Positions 41,362 through 54,031 are shown, counted from the first letter of the stretch. The stretch is DNA of 64,000 bases from Cylicocyclus nassatus (GCA_958299035.1 CATQJL010000001.1:10329817-10393816); one strand, 5' to 3'. Translations and numbers: made by a program. The notes: generated by a model not told the origin, from the sequence alone.

Positions 41362-43897
41362 CACTGCTTCGCTTCCATTGTGACCGTAGCAATATTGATA
41401 AAGAAAAACTTTTGCAGCTATTCCGTGCGATAGTTGCAAGAGGTCGAAAGTTATCCATTGTACTTACGAAGTCAAAAGTGGGTCATCGGAGCACAGTTAC
41501 CAGGAAGTCAGCTCTGGTGGTGGTGCGGATGGTAAGGCTTTGATTTCGCCATTCTGTGGTAAAAATATAGGAGTGGCAATTTTTTCGATATGTGGATTTG
41601 CAGAGGCGAAAACTCATATAATCAAATCCTTTCATATCTGATCGAAACAACAACTAACTTGCTTCCATGTGAAGTTAAAATATTGACACATAATTATAAT
41701 CAAAAGCTTTAGTCGCAGCCATGTCAGTGCAGACTGTATTGCAAAGGCTTCACCAAGGCAGCGAGAAAAAAAACGCAGAAACCCTATGCAGATGTAGGAT
41801 TCGCTATAGCTTTTCCTTATTTGAGTTAGAGAACAAAGCATACCTTGCGTATGTAATGTTTGAGGAAAAAAACTACAATTTTCAGTTAGAATAAAGGTGA
41901 ACAGACATGTAACAGTGGAAGGCGATGGAGGTGGATTAGGCTTGATTCATGATTTAGAGAGAGAAGGAGTATTAAGTCTGAGTCACACCCTTAAACTTGG
42001 TGGAATCAGTCAAAGGTGAGATAGATTGTCCACAGCTTTGCTGACTAGTCGTTCCGAAAATTTCAACAAACAGGAGCAAACATATTCACACCTCAATCAG
42101 TAGCAAATATGGGCAGAGTTCAAGAAGCAAACATGAACACTCTTCGTCCAGGGACAAACATGTGCACGTTAAAGTGCACGTTTCATCCAGTTGCAAACAT
42201 GGACATGGTCATGGTTCCAAGCGTTGCGCAAAAGACAAGTGAGACAAAGTTTCTCTCGTAGTGAAAACATGCACAAACATCCGGGATAACAGGACCGATT
42301 GGAGAAAACAAAGAGACATGGAAAAAGTAGAGAGTCATATGTGTCCTGGAGTGGTTTCTCACACGACCGATCGCTTTAGAAAAAAGGCTGTGGACCTTCA
42401 TAACAAATTCAGGTAGCACTTCTACGGTTGAATTAGGTCTAGTCGATAATGTTTAGGAGTGACCTGGCTCTTGGCAACCTTTTTAACCCGAAAAGCAGGA
42501 AGATGTTGAGAAAAGCTAACAGTATGTTACGTTTGGTGAGTCAAATGCGAAAGCTTTGAGAATTTGCAGCTGGTTTTTTTGTTCGAGAAAATGAAACACT
42601 ACGTTTAGAACTACGGCTGCGGCATGGATCATGAAGTGTTGACAGACGTTGATTGTAAACACCAGCCGCGAAAGAATATACCCGGTTATTGTGATCCTGC
42701 TGTAAACGTATATTACAGCAAAAGTCGCAATCCAATCAAAGCTTTAGAAGAGGTGAGCCGTTCATATTTTATCTTTCTCTTGAAAAATATCGCTTTCATT
42801 TACAGGCTGTGAGATTTTGGTCAGATGACTTGCAAAGGCGATGGTTATCCATCGATCAGATTCAAAATCTATTTTACAGTCATTCTGGAATTTGCAATAT
42901 TGCGGGTGTAAGCGCGCTGATTTTTTAGTACACAAATTGTTAGCTCAGAGAAGAAACTATTAGAGGTGAAATTCCAGATGGGATCGGATCTCACAACCGA
43001 TGTTGCTTGCGGCACAGGCGATTGTGGCGACAAAACGCTGGTCGTGTGCCGTTATAAGTTAACCAAGTAATTTTTGAAAATTCTGTAAGTTCAAAAGTTG
43101 CGCGCAACAAGTATGCGATCTTTTCAGTTATAAAAAGAATGCTTCTAGTCGAAATGACCTTGTTGGATAAAATTTACATTTTTATGGAGAGTTTTAAACG
43201 CTCTCAAATCTGTTTTTATCATTTACCGAGCGCCTCTGCACGCCGAGTTATAAGTTCGAAATCTGGGCGAAATTAGTGATACGGTTGCTTCAGCGCTCAA
43301 ACAAAGCAGCCTTGTTCATGGGCAGAAGGTACTCATTGCCTGAAGTACTCTTGAATATTTAACATTGAAGCAATTCTGATCCACTTTGTCTCGCTTGCGT
43401 GTTCACTTTTTTAGCCCGAAAACGCTCATGACTCGCCATTCAGTAACGTTCGGCAGATAGTAAAAGCAGATTCGTAGTGAGCGTTCGAATCTCTAAAAAC
43501 CGTGTAAGATTTTATTTACAAAGACCAATTCAACCAAAACACTTTGCTTTGGTAGTTTTGCAGATCTGCAGATTGATTTTATGAAAACATAGTAGAAACA
43601 AAGGTTTGATGTATTCGCATGCTGTCAATTATCAGAAAACACTCTAAGAGATTTTGGGATGCTTGTTCTATAAAAGATGAAATTGAAGTGTGGTCTAATT
43701 TAAGGCGTATTTTAGAAAAGTCTTAAGAAAGCAAGCTTTTTAATTGTTTACTTGTCGATGCCCACAGTATACGCCAAATCCATTTTAGGAAGCTCAAGAA
43801 CGGAATGAGATGGTACTTTATGGGTCCGACTTGCAGGCAGTGTCAAAAAAAATGGGGTACCAGCATCTGTCAAGATGGATTATGTGTTAGAGATTGA
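41362..43897 (+). CDS. CAP-domain (SCP/TAPS, VAL/ASP-like) protein, 5 exons, 5' exon missing
   Basis: Exons 41,362-41,531, 42,609-42,752, 42,806-42,907, 42,978-43,057 and 43,789-43,897 join in frame to 200 codons plus TGA. CAP features: an N-terminal CDRSN lead with a helix (LFRAIVARGRKL); NYGCGMDHEV, where the family has a tyrosine-cysteine-rich strand; NPIKALEEAVRFWS, the usual xAVxxWW helix; ACGTGDCGDKTLVVCRYK, the classic GCxxxxC...VVCxY strand; and a Cys-rich tail GPTCRQCQ...ICQDGLC. CAP proteins are secreted, and in parasitic nematodes they are often linked to host interaction. The HNxYR and GHYTQ motifs are replaced (LFRAI; ICNIAG), so the usual His/Glu cavity is lost. A signal-peptide exon must lie upstream but was not found. 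The last junction (donor GTTAAC) is the weakest; without it the frame stops at 43,070. Confidence 0.7.
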
Positions 43898-43928
43898 GTC
43901 CAAACAAGTGTAAATTGTTGTCTGAATG

Positions 43929-43934
43929 AATAAA
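43929..43934 (+). promoter_or_regulatory. Poly(A) signal of the CAP gene
   Basis: AATAAA 32 bp after the TGA of the last exon, which supports the fifth exon as the true 3' end. Confidence 0.65.
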
Positions 43935-44227
43935 CGAGCATTCTGAAAAACCACTTGATGATGCTCAGAGTATCAAGTACTATCAAAACTAACTAACTGT
44001 AACAAGCATGCATAATATTATTGTGAAAATAATCCTGCTATGAATGAGCTATCTTGTGCGTCGTCTCTGACAGATGGCGCTCGTTAAATTGCAGCTTCGT
44101 CTCGGCCCAAAATGTTCCTAAGTGATGTACTCGCAAGCCATTTGTAACTTGATATATTCCACACTCTACGCGCAGTGACCGACGGCACCCTCACTAGCAG
44201 CACCTCAGTAAAATTTTTAATGTGATA

Positions 44228-45249
44228 TTAGGTCGTTCCGAAAGTAATGTCGCTTTTTTCGAATAAACGCCACTATTCGTGGAATCAACATTTTCAAAAG
44301 ATTTTAGGAGCATTCGATGCAGCATTTCATCCTCTTTCTAGTGGCTGCAATTTCACTGCATAATGTTCAATGAGCTCTCGAAAAATTACCAAAATCTGCG
44401 ACTCATGCTTTTTGCCAGGGTCAAGTTCGGCTATTTTTTTAAATTTTTGTACCTAATCTCCGGAAAAGTACAAGTGGCAGGTAGATAGAGCAAACACTGT
44501 AGAACATAGAGTAATTTTTTCTTCTCTTTAGCTTGCTTCTCAGAGTTTCTACAATCAATTTCTCAATGCCATCAAATTCCATATTTAGTCAAGTCAAACC
44601 TCACAGAACAACAACCGGCAAGCGACTCGGGTGTCATTCGATGCAGCTTTTTCTCCTCTTTCTAGCGGTTGTTTTTTGCTCCCGATTAATCAAGTTTTCC
44701 GTGATAAAATCATCATAATTCGACTTTTCCAAGGTACCCCAAGATGTACCCGAAATTTTCGAAAGTTGCTAAACCGAAGCGCTGAATGCTTGTTTGGTTT
44801 GTAAAACTGTTGCCAAACCATAATCCATCTTTGTAAGTTTCTAAATCCGAAGATTTATTGGTGTTTGATGCATTTATGTCTGAGGCGAGAATGCTAAAAT
44901 TCGATAATTCCATCAAAAAATCTATACAAAAATTATGACGAGCTCTGGAAAGTAGAAAAAAATTGTGCTGTTTCCTGTATGGTTTTCTCCATCCATCCAT
45001 TACTTGAGCTCCTTCTGAGGTTTGTTATAAAATTTTAGAAAAATTGTGAAACTTGGCCATCTTAAAAAGCATAGGTCGCAGATTTTGACTCTTTTCTGGA
45101 AGCTCATTGACTGTATTGCAACAATTTCATAGCCATTAGAAAGAGAATGAAATGCTGCATCAAATGCTACCAGAATATCTTACACATCTTTGTCCCACGA
45201 GATGTGGCATACGTTTGAAAAAAGCGACATTACTTTCGGAACGACCTAA
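44228..45249. mobile_element. Mariner-type foldback MITE, about 1 kb
   Basis: TTAGGTCGTTCCGAAAGTAA and its exact complement TTACTTTCGGAACGACCTAA at the ends, TA-flanked. The arms continue inward (TGTCGCTTTTTTCG). Confidence 0.8.
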
Positions 45250-45257
45250 TATATTGT

Positions 45258-46468
45258 AGTAACAAAGTGCCGTTCATAATTATACTAACACCCCATATTC
45301 AAGAGATTTCTAATATGAGACTTTTGAAAGGAAATTGTGACTATAGCGCGAAAGAGCGTAGCCGAAAACGGTATGATACAGGGATGAAAATAGGTGTTAC
45401 ACTTAGGAATGTTTTTGCGCCGAATGCGAAATTTAGCGGTTCATAATTATACAAACACCAGACGAGCTCTTTTTTCACCACAGACTGCACCGTCCAGTTC
45501 TTTGTAGAGCTACAGTAACAAAATTGGAGATATCTCCACACACTGAACCTAGCGGAAAAAAGCGTTACTCTTTTCGAATGACTTAAAATGTTTCCGGAGT
45601 CAGTGCGCTCCAATGGCTAAAGCACTCTTAGCTTCTACGAAAGTTATGAGATAAATTAAGCCTTTCGATTAATATTCACGCTCTGAAAATTCCTGCATTC
45701 TCGTCGCGTTTTTTGACCAAATTCCAAACTCACCCTAAATTTTACACGACTCGATGCCTCAAAACCCAGCTTCTGAAGTTGTTCGATGAAGTAAGCACAT
45801 TGCATGTAGAAGTTCATAAGACTGGACATTCGGCTAAATAAAATCAGGAACATTGAGCGTTGGCCACCCACGCGAATTCCAACAAAATCACTGTTCTTGC
45901 TATTGCAATCATACCTTCACTTGGTTTTTCTATAGAGGTTTTTTGGGGCACGAAACTGTGGTGACTGAAAGGTGAGGTTGTTTGTTGAAATATGCGAATA
46001 CAGAATTTTTCAAGCGCCAGAAATTTTCCAAGCGTCAAGCAAAACATCTCTTGAAAAAGTATTTGTCTCTTAACCTTGATAAAACTAAATAGAGTTGAAT
46101 TACAGAAAAACAAACGTTTTTGGAGCGCACTAACCTTACAAACATTTAAGCAATTTAGAAAGGACGCTCCTTTTTCGAAATGCACTGTGTTCAGTGTGTA
46201 GCAGATATTTCAGACTTTGTTACTGTAGCTTTACAAAGAATTTAGACTCGATAGAGTCAGTTTTGGAGCCTCGTAGGCGGTCGTATAATTATGACTAGCA
46301 AAAAATTCACATTCGACGCAAAAAACATTTCTATTCACATTTTTCACTCTCGTGCCGTTTTCGCTATGCTCTTTCACGCAGTTTACCAACGTTCTCTCGA
46401 ATTTCTTCAAAAAATTCCGAAAATTTCAAAATATGGGTTATTCATATAATTGTGAACCGCATTTAGAT
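45258..46468. repeat. Foldback element of about 1.2 kb
   Basis: GTGCCGTTCATAATTATACT left and TATAATTGTGAACCGCAT right. Inside, AAAACGGTATGATAC and GTTTTTGCGCC have complements near 46,310-46,370. Confidence 0.6.
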
Positions 46469-46733
46469 ACTAGCTCATACATATCCAAACAAACCAAAGG
46501 CAAAAAAACAAGAAAACTTACTGGAGAGCACATTCCAATCTGACAAGTCGTCAAGTAGCGTGTTTGATGTGTAACAACGTGTTAAATTGCAAATAACTCG
46601 ACGTAACCTAGAAATTCTCGCTAAAAATAAGATTGTATTATAAGAGTTATAAAGAAAGTCTTTTTGATCGCCAAACTTTGAAAAAAGCTGCGGATTCACA
46701 AGTTGGGGGGGGGGGGAGGGGAGCTGCGCTCAA

Positions 46734-47050
46734 TCTTATATACAAAGCTGAATGTCTGTTTGTATGTCTGTATGTCTGTCTGTATGTTTGTCTGTACGTA
46801 TGTTCCGAATAGAAAATTCCATTTCTGAACCGATCCGGACCAAACTTGGCACACATACACTTCGGGCCGGCGGGTGTCATAGGTTACTTTTCATCATCAA
46901 TCGATATCGATTTTATCGATTTTTTGCAAAATTTGAGCTACAGGGCTGGGAGTTGGCACAGGGAGGAATCGAGCATGCTGATTACAATGCGGAAGGGGGA
47001 AGGAGGATCCCCTGATGCGTTAGGGGGAAGGAGGATCCCCACGCAATAGC
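46734..47050 (+). mobile_element. Helitron 5' part, 3' end missing
   Basis: Starts A|TCTTATATACAAAGCTG, followed by TGTCTGTTTGTATG repeats and GATCCGGACCAAACTTGGC, as in the 54.6-kb element. The hairpin plus CTAG end is absent. Confidence 0.6.
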
Positions 47051-48083
47051 GTGCAAGTCTATGCAAATCGTCCGCCATTGCGGTAACGGGGTCTGGATTG
47101 AGATGAATATCTCAGCTATATACAAGTAGACCATCTGCGCTGCCGATTGGGCAGTGTCTTAATTAGGACCCCAAAATCGGTTTCTACTGGTGATCGGAAG
47201 TGTTCAGATTTGTTTGGACGCTGCCTACAATAAGGAAGACGCACACTGGTAATGCTGATAGATGAAGTCAGTTTTCATCCAAGCCCTGATATAAATCTTC
47301 AATGATAATAAGTTCCAAAGACTACATGGTACTAGAAGGACGCCGTTAAGCGTTGTAGAAATTTCATAAAATTCACAAATAAAATTTGCACTATTTACAG
47401 AACATACTTGCCGACCTCCTTGATCTGCACTCTGTCGAAACCAAATCAGTCTTGGTACATGCAGGCTTCCTTCAATAGGAAGCTGTTCTTGAGCGTTTCG
47501 TGAAAAACGTTAACAAACGTTCGCTTAGGAGAGAGCCCTACCAATGTCCAACAAGTGGTGAAAATTCGTCACCTTTCTAGAAATTGTCCTGCTATTCGTA
47601 GTAAATTTATCAAGCAGTAAAACAACTACGTAACGCTCTAGTAAGTGCTTCACTTTTAGAAAGGGCGAAAAGTTACGAAAAACCAGTTGAAATTCAATGT
47701 TTACCTAGCATTCAGGGAAAGAAAAAAAGCGTTCTATCAAAGCATTCCAATCTCATCCAACGTTTGTAAAACGGTAGCTCAACAGATAGATATTTTCGTT
47801 ACAACTTCAGAAATTGCGATGTTTGGAGTTTGATTGTTGCACTGCTATTGAATTTGGAGAGATATGTGATAAATCAAAGAAGAATAAGAGACTGGCAGAA
47901 TATTTGTTGCTTAATTTGCATATACGTATGGCATTTGGAGCTAGCGTCTAGTGCATATCAATATTGTTAAAAGCTATGACATCACAAATGCAATTTACAT
48001 TTGTTTGATAATAGCCACTTTTTTTTGTCATCTTTTCTATTCATTCTTATGCGCTTGACAAAACCACTCAAACTCTTTCTTCA
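47051..48083. other. Intergenic stretch before the 48-kb gene
   Basis: A segment at 47,120-47,240 (TTGGGCAGTGTCTTAATTAGG) resembles 39,263-39,360 and is a dispersed repeat. Nothing else recognised. Confidence 0.4.
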
Positions 48084-49627
48084 ATGTTCCTTTTTCTGCT
48101 TCTGCCTAGTTTCGTCCTTGCTCAGCACAAATGCTGGTTCGAAGGCTTTACATGGGATCACAAAGCTCCATCCATTCCGGGTGTTCCCGGTAACATACTA
48201 AAGAAAATAAAGGAGGACACGGGAAAAGAGATTGTAAGTTGATATGTCTACTTGAGTAACAGAAAAGTAATCAATAACCAAACTATGATGAAAAGTTGTA
48301 TAACTAAGTTGCTACTGCTAAATTTCGGTTAGTAAAAGTTTAATCTGCTTCGCTAGAACATCTTCTATAGAATCAACCATCCTCTTTGGTGTCGAAGTGT
48401 AATTTTCAGCGTTTCTTGTAAATTTTGTGCACTTAACCGATTTCTTTCCACTTCATTTTCAACAAAGATGCAAGACTGTTCAGATTCACTTATTCTTTAC
48501 TGTTTCAACAACTGCAGATCATCTTTGCTCACAGCTCCTATTTGGTTTTAAGACAATTTTTTTACTCTTATAGAATGTACATTATTGAACCGTCACTTGG
48601 GTTCCAACAAGATTTATTTATCTTCGAGCTCGTGGAAATCAGCACGTAATGCTGTTGGCGACGTTAAAGGCAGCAGCTCGCCAAAACCGAACATCCCGAC
48701 ATTTCGACATGGAAGATTGCTCGCACCCCAAACATGAGAACAGAGCAGGTCCGAGCGCACAACATGCTGCCCTTGCCTAGAAAACCCCGTTACGCGCAAG
48801 CCATTCTAATACGCGCGGACGAGCTTGCGGTTCTCCCTAACCCGTCAGAGAAGGCATGCCGCAATGTTATAACTGCGAGGGTCCCGCAACGACTCCGCGT
48901 CTCTAACCATAGCGGAACATGCTCCACTCATCCAAATTCAAAATGAACCTTGGAAAATGGTGGTTTTTGCCATTTTTGCGCTCTTCAACGTGGATCTTCG
49001 GAATCAACGCTTCGAATTACCCCAGGTAAGCAAAAAAACTTCGAGGCGAGAATCTGCCAAGCCGCTGCCTTTGAGCTACAGAATCCGTCTATTTTCTGTT
49101 TCTATCTATGTGTGAATAACTAGACTAGTGCAAGCAGTTAGAGTATCTCTAGGCTAAACAGTGTAAGTCATGACACTTACATAATAACTCTTATCAAGCT
49201 CATTACAATTTTTTCATTTTATAGCTAAGCTCATCACGATTTCTTATGCAGACTTTTCTCGCAAAAACCCTTAGAGTCAAAAGTTGGAAAAGAACAAAAG
49301 CTCAGAATATGGTGCTGATTATAAAAGAGAGATATTTAGTAGACGTGTTAATTTTATATAGTACCTTTTCGCAGGACGGGACGCAACAAGTGCTGATAAT
49401 ACAAATGGAAGTGCCCGAAAATATGAAGTCTTTCCTTCTGGTAGCTGCAAAAGCAAAAGTAAGTAATAGTAATTGACATGCAGGAATGGCGATGTAACTT
49501 TAGTGTTTCTCAATGACCCGAAATAGATTGATTTTCGAACTTTGCATAAAGTATCGAACGACGGGGTAATGATTAGTGAGTGATCATTGAAGCATGATAA
49601 TGTTACTTTTTGCAGTTTCTTCATTGA
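48084..49627 (+). CDS. Small secreted protein of unknown family, 3 exons
   Basis: Exons 48,084-48,233, 49,375-49,458 and 49,616-49,627 have donors GTAAGT and GTAAGT and acceptors TTCGCAG and TTTGCAG, all phase 0, giving 81 residues and TGA. The start MFLFLLLPSFVLA is a clear signal peptide, probably cleaved before QHKC. The mature part is WFEGFTWDHKAPSIPGVPGN, a Lys/Glu helix, then QVLIIQMEVPENMKSFLLVA. Only one Cys remains in the mature part. I do not recognise the family. A competing frame with the same ATG region gives a longer hydrophobic start but hits a stop at 48,201. A further exon inside the 1.1-kb intron is possible. Confidence 0.6.
48600..48950. other. GC-rich segment inside the 48-kb gene's intron
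   Basis: Base composition is higher in GC than its surroundings, and CpG-rich words (TACGCGCAAGCC, TAATACGCGCGG) occur. No repeat partner or coding support was found. Confidence 0.4.
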
Positions 49628-50337
49628 AGGGTAAGCTTGCTAACATTCGGCTACTCTTACAACTGCGACGTAAGCAGCTTTTTAGCGATTAACACGTTGA
49701 CGACGAGCCATTGTTTTGCTGTCTGTTCCTCTGTTCCTGTGGACGAGCCGTTTCCCTGCATTTTCACGCCTGGCTGCATGTACTAAGCATGCGTCTAAGC
49801 GTGAAGAACAAAATCACAAGTGGTCGGGGTGGATCCGCCTCTCATGGCAAGCCCCACCCACTCGACGAAAATGCTGGATTTTGCTCAAATTTCAAAAATT
49901 CGTGCGAATTCCGTCATTCTTGAAAAGTGGGGGGAGCTTGCACCGAGAGGGCGGAGCATATCTAATAGGGGGTGTGGCCGAGGTTAAAGTCGCTTGAGAT
50001 TTGCAGTCATCTTTGGCCACTTCTATGCGATTAAAGGACGAAAGAAGTTTTCGTAGAAGGCGACAGAATAGCTGGAGATTGCCAAAATACGGCCGGGCTA
50101 ATATAATATACCCCTTGGCCTAAAGTGATTATAAAGGATAAAGGATTCGGCGTCTTCAGTACCTCTGCGGGCATGCGCCGAACGCACACTACTTCATAGT
50201 CGAAGAGGCAATTGTATGCGTGCGAGCCTATTACACTAACTTACGGGGCCAGCCGTTTACCAGGTCCGTGCTTTTATCCTCTTGGACTCTGGTACCATTT
50301 TACCGGCCCCGGAGTTTGGAGGGCTTGGTTGGCCCAG

Positions 50338-50404
50338 GGGCAGGGATCGAACCTGTGTCCGATCTGGTCGTAGCAGCGCCTCATACCACTACGCCACTTG
50401 TCCC
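50338..50404 (-). pseudogene. tRNA-derived (SINE-like) sequence
   Basis: On the minus strand, A box TGGCGTAGTGG and B box GGTTCGATCCC are spaced about as in a tRNA, ending TGCCCC. No consistent acceptor or anticodon stem. It abuts the left end of the palindromic element. Confidence 0.55.
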
Positions 50405-50405
50405 C

Positions 50406-51596
50406 TTAAAGGCACCGTCCACCCAAAGTGAGGGTTGATGAGATTTTGGTGGCATACTAGTGTGGGCCCCCACACTAGGCAAACCCCCAAGTAGCGCCGC
50501 AAAATACTCCCTCCGAAGCGAGAAATCCGCTCCGGAAGGGACGTAACCGGAGGTGGTCACTCCGCCCACTTTGCAGGTGCACTGATATACGCAGGGCGTC
50601 ATTTGCAAACTAGTCACGGGCAATTGTGCAATCGATTAGGAGTATTAGGAAATGTAGGTGTAAAAGATATGGGATCGCATCAGGAACTAAGTCAATAATG
50701 TCTTTCTTGAAGCTGTTTTCGGTAGTACTACTGCTAAGCCTCTCATATAGCTCAGTACAACTATCGTTCAACAGTATACTTCAGAATCAAACTGATGTTC
50801 TTTATTCTAGCCATTCCTCTGAATAAACAATTATAAATGAAGTCAAAGATTCTTTGCACAACGTACACATCACGGTAACAAACACACAGTCAATAGGTTA
50901 TACGATGAAAGTCATCATTGTATGCGTGCACTTTTTGTCGGGTGGGCCAAGCTGATGAGGATTCACTTGTCCGCAAAACAATTCTATCAATAATTTAATA
51001 ACACGTCAAGATCAACCTACAGCAATAGCAAGTCAGCTGCACAGAAATGCGTGACAGTTTATTACAATGATCCATTAGTCATGTAGTAACGGCGACAACG
51101 ATCATTTTGACAACAAATAGTTTTTGAATTTGATGTACATTGCAATGAAAAAAAAACTCACGTTCTCTTCGCATGTTCATCTTGTTTCATTGAGCACAAG
51201 CGTCACCTATAAAGAAAGATCATGTTCACATCAAGAAAACAGCTATGCCGGATGCTGATGATAGCTATAATCGGAAAAACAACTTTGTCGTAAAATTGGT
51301 CATGACTGAATAAAAAACGAACGGTTAAGAATACTAATACACGAAATAATACTAGAAAAACTCCGGTTAGTCGCCTACGACGAGGCAGCGTACTACGCTG
51401 TGCGTGTAGTATCTCCAAAGCTGCGCCTGCGGAGTGGGCGGAGTGACCACCTCCGATTACGTCCCTTCCGGAGCGGATTTCTCGCTTCGGAAGGAGTATT
51501 TTGCGGCGCTACTTGGGGGTTTGCCTAGTGTGAGGGCCCACACTAGTGTGCCACCGAAATCTCATCAACCTCGCTTTGGGTGGACGGTGCCTTTAA
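50406..51596. mobile_element. TTAA-bounded element with 175-bp inverted arms
   Basis: Both ends read TTAA then AGGCACCGTCCACCC (right end in complement), so a piggyBac-like TTAA target is likely. Arms (50,406-50,580 and 51,425-51,596) are highly similar. The 840-bp core has no transposase; it carries a small signal-peptide ORF. Confidence 0.75.
50698..50826 (+). CDS. Putative 42-residue signal-peptide ORF inside a mobile element
   Basis: ATG at 50,698 to TAA at 50,824. It begins MSFLKLFSVVLLLSLSYSS, a textbook signal sequence, and then a short polar Ser/Asn/Gln-rich tail with one N-glycosylation site (NQT). AATAAA overlaps the stop. It may be a captured first exon, a small secreted peptide gene or chance; no splice donor was chosen. 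Confidence 0.4.
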   Translation: MSFLKLFSVVLLLSLSYSSVQLSFNSILQNQTDVLYSSHSSE

Positions 51597-52322
51597 GTGA
51601 TTATATGAACATAAATTAGAACTATTAGATAAAATTGGAATTTGAGGTGCCGCGCACCTTGCTCGGCGGCGTCCACAGGTACAGACTACCTGCCGCGCAC
51701 TATTGAGCGGCGTTGTCTTCAACGTGTCTTACTGTTGGGAATTTTTTAAAGATTACCAGCTTCGGAATTTGCGCGAGACATACAGAAAGCGCTAACTTCC
51801 TTTTTATCAAGCATAACAACGCTCTCACTAAGTTTTACGATCTATGAAGGCAAAAAATAGATTAATCTGATACACATTTACATAATCACATCCATTCCAG
51901 AACGAACCGAGAAAATACTGTTTTGTGGGACATGCAGGCCACACTGTTGTTTTCTCGTTCAAAATAGGCAAAAAATGCATACGCCTCCTAAGGAAAGACT
52001 GTTATAACAAAGGACTTAGTAAAGAGTTTATGGGCAGGTTCATCCAATGGCTAAGAAACCGAAAAATATAAATATAGCTTATATACAAATTATATATTTT
52101 GTTTTGAACGTGTTAGAATGAATATTTGACTTTTGTTGGTGGATTCTTCTCTTTATCTTTGCGATATTGTAGTTTGATGAGTGCCATGAAAATTTCGCGA
52201 ACAAATTGTCCACGAGCAACTGGTTTTTCTAAACATGAAAATTTAAAGCTCTGCAAATTGATCTTCTGAGCTGAAAGCTTGATAATCTTACACTCGAAGC
52301 TCAATATCTTTCTTGTGTATGT

Positions 52323-53252
52323 ACAGGGTGAAGCAAAAGTCTGGGAGCCTAGTACTTTTTCAGATAAAATTAGAAGGAAAGTGCCTAGGGACAGAAAATT
52401 CGGTGCACACATAAATCAAACCTTTACTAATACAGCGCTGCTTTCAAATTTTGAGATTGCCTCTTCTGGCTTCAAAGCAGCCCTTTGAAATCTTGGCGAG
52501 TGCGCCTGTCGTGGCACGCAGACAGTCGTGATGAAATTCGTCCCACGCCTTTACGACAACTGTTTATTTCACCAGGCAAATATGCGGTGTGAGAGAGCAA
52601 GCTTTTGGCTACAACGCACTGCAAAGAAATTTTTTTCGCAGGTTTAGGAAAAAAATTTTAGAATTTTAATTGAAGGCAAGCGTACTCGTATACTGGAAAT
52701 CTGGTTGCGATTGCGCGAACGGGAGCGAAGAATCGTAATCTGAAAAATACTGAAATTGCTTGATCGATCGAACTCAAGTACATGCTTGCATAGAAGACTC
52801 ATGGAAAGAATATAGAGAATTCAGTGCCTGCTGTGCTCCTATAGCTTAATTTATTTTGAGGAAAAATGGCCGCTGGCACGCAGGTAGTATACACAAATTT
52901 TTATTTTGCGTTTTCAAAAGAATACTATCTGACAAACGCAACGGTTAAGAATTGATAGCGCGAAGTCTCCTCTGTATTATGTGCATCGAAATGGTTTAGA
53001 ATATCCACTGTATCTTTAGTTACGAAATAAGTTGTGAAGATCAAAAATTTCGATTTTCTCGTTTTGCAGAGCACTTGTTTGATAAATCCAACTCCTACAA
53101 AATCATATGGCAAGCATTTTCAGCCATACAAAGTGTAATTTGTAGAGGATGATCGCAGCAATATGTGGCACAAATTTGGTGTCAAAATCATTAGTAGTTT
53201 CTTGATTTACAGCACTGCAAAGTAGGCTCCCATACTTTTGCCCCACCCTGTA
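52323..53252. mobile_element. Probable mariner/Tc-like foldback MITE
   Basis: The left end TACAGGGTGAAGCAAAAGTC is complemented at the right by ACTTTTGCCCCACCCTGTA, about 930 bp apart. No transposase frame seen. Confidence 0.65.
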
Positions 53253-53945
53253 TATATGCCTGTCTGCTGTGTTTGTACCTGTCTGTCTGTATCATATTCC
53301 GGTAAGAAGGAAAGGAAGTCTATTTTTGGACTGATCCAGATCGAACTTTACAAACGTACACTTTGCGGTTAAGCGGGTTTTCTAAGGCGCTTTTTGTTAT
53401 TGATCGAAATTGTTTGTTAATTTTTCCAAAAACTTCTACAGTGAAGTGGATTTTCCAATCAATATGTCTTCCATTTCCGAGAAAATGCGGTAAAATCTGC
53501 CGTGAACAGGTAAAATGCGCGAGAAAATGCCAACATTACTGGCTTGGATATTCGTCAGGCGCAAATGCATGGCTTTTTCTCGGCACCTCAAGCACATTGT
53601 GTTGAGCGAAAAATATACTCGACTACACTTATTACAATGAAAATAAAGCTCAACTCAGTTGTTTCAAAATAAGAAGAATGTTTGTCAAAAAATATTTTGA
53701 CTATATCACAAACATTTCCTGATGATATCATAAGTCAAGGTTTGAAAACTGCCATATGATCACTATCGCTTACTATGCTACCCACTGCTCACACCACCCC
53801 AAACACAAAACGCAGTTCACGCTTTTCTGGGTGAGCCTTGTGTACTCCTGTATTTGGCTACAACTTAGGCAGTCCTGTCATACTACGTTCGCTGAAATGC
53901 GTTCTTGAGTTATAGAAGACTATAGTATAAAGATGCGATTGAGTC

Positions 53946-53951
53946 TTTATT
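53946..53951 (-). promoter_or_regulatory. Poly(A) signal for the 54-kb minus-strand exons
   Basis: AATAAA on the minus strand, about 80 bp after the TAA at 54,032-54,034. Confidence 0.5.
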
Positions 53952-54031
53952 TATGATGAGTTTAAGCCTTTTTGAAGTGGATTGTTCAGATCGTTGTTTC
54001 CTTGTCTTTTAGCTCTGAAACGCATAATTTT

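Larger units (their letters stand above)
51597..54031. other. Unassigned stretch
   Basis: No joined exons. A possible repeat boundary pair, GGTGAAGCAAAAGTCTGGGAG (52,326) and CTCCCATACTTTTGCCCCACC (53,227), suggests a foldback of about 0.9 kb, ending in a simple TATATGCCTGTCTG tract. Confidence 0.4.

Noticed and set aside
43058..43070. In-frame stop of the CAP gene at 43,068
   Set aside because: Splicing at 43,058 to the acceptor at 43,788 keeps the frame and adds a typical Cys-rich CAP tail with a poly(A) signal, so the early stop is probably intronic.
48961..49034. Extra exon of the 48-kb gene ending at a GTAAGC donor
   Set aside because: The frame that would match phase 0 has a stop just upstream and no acceptor.
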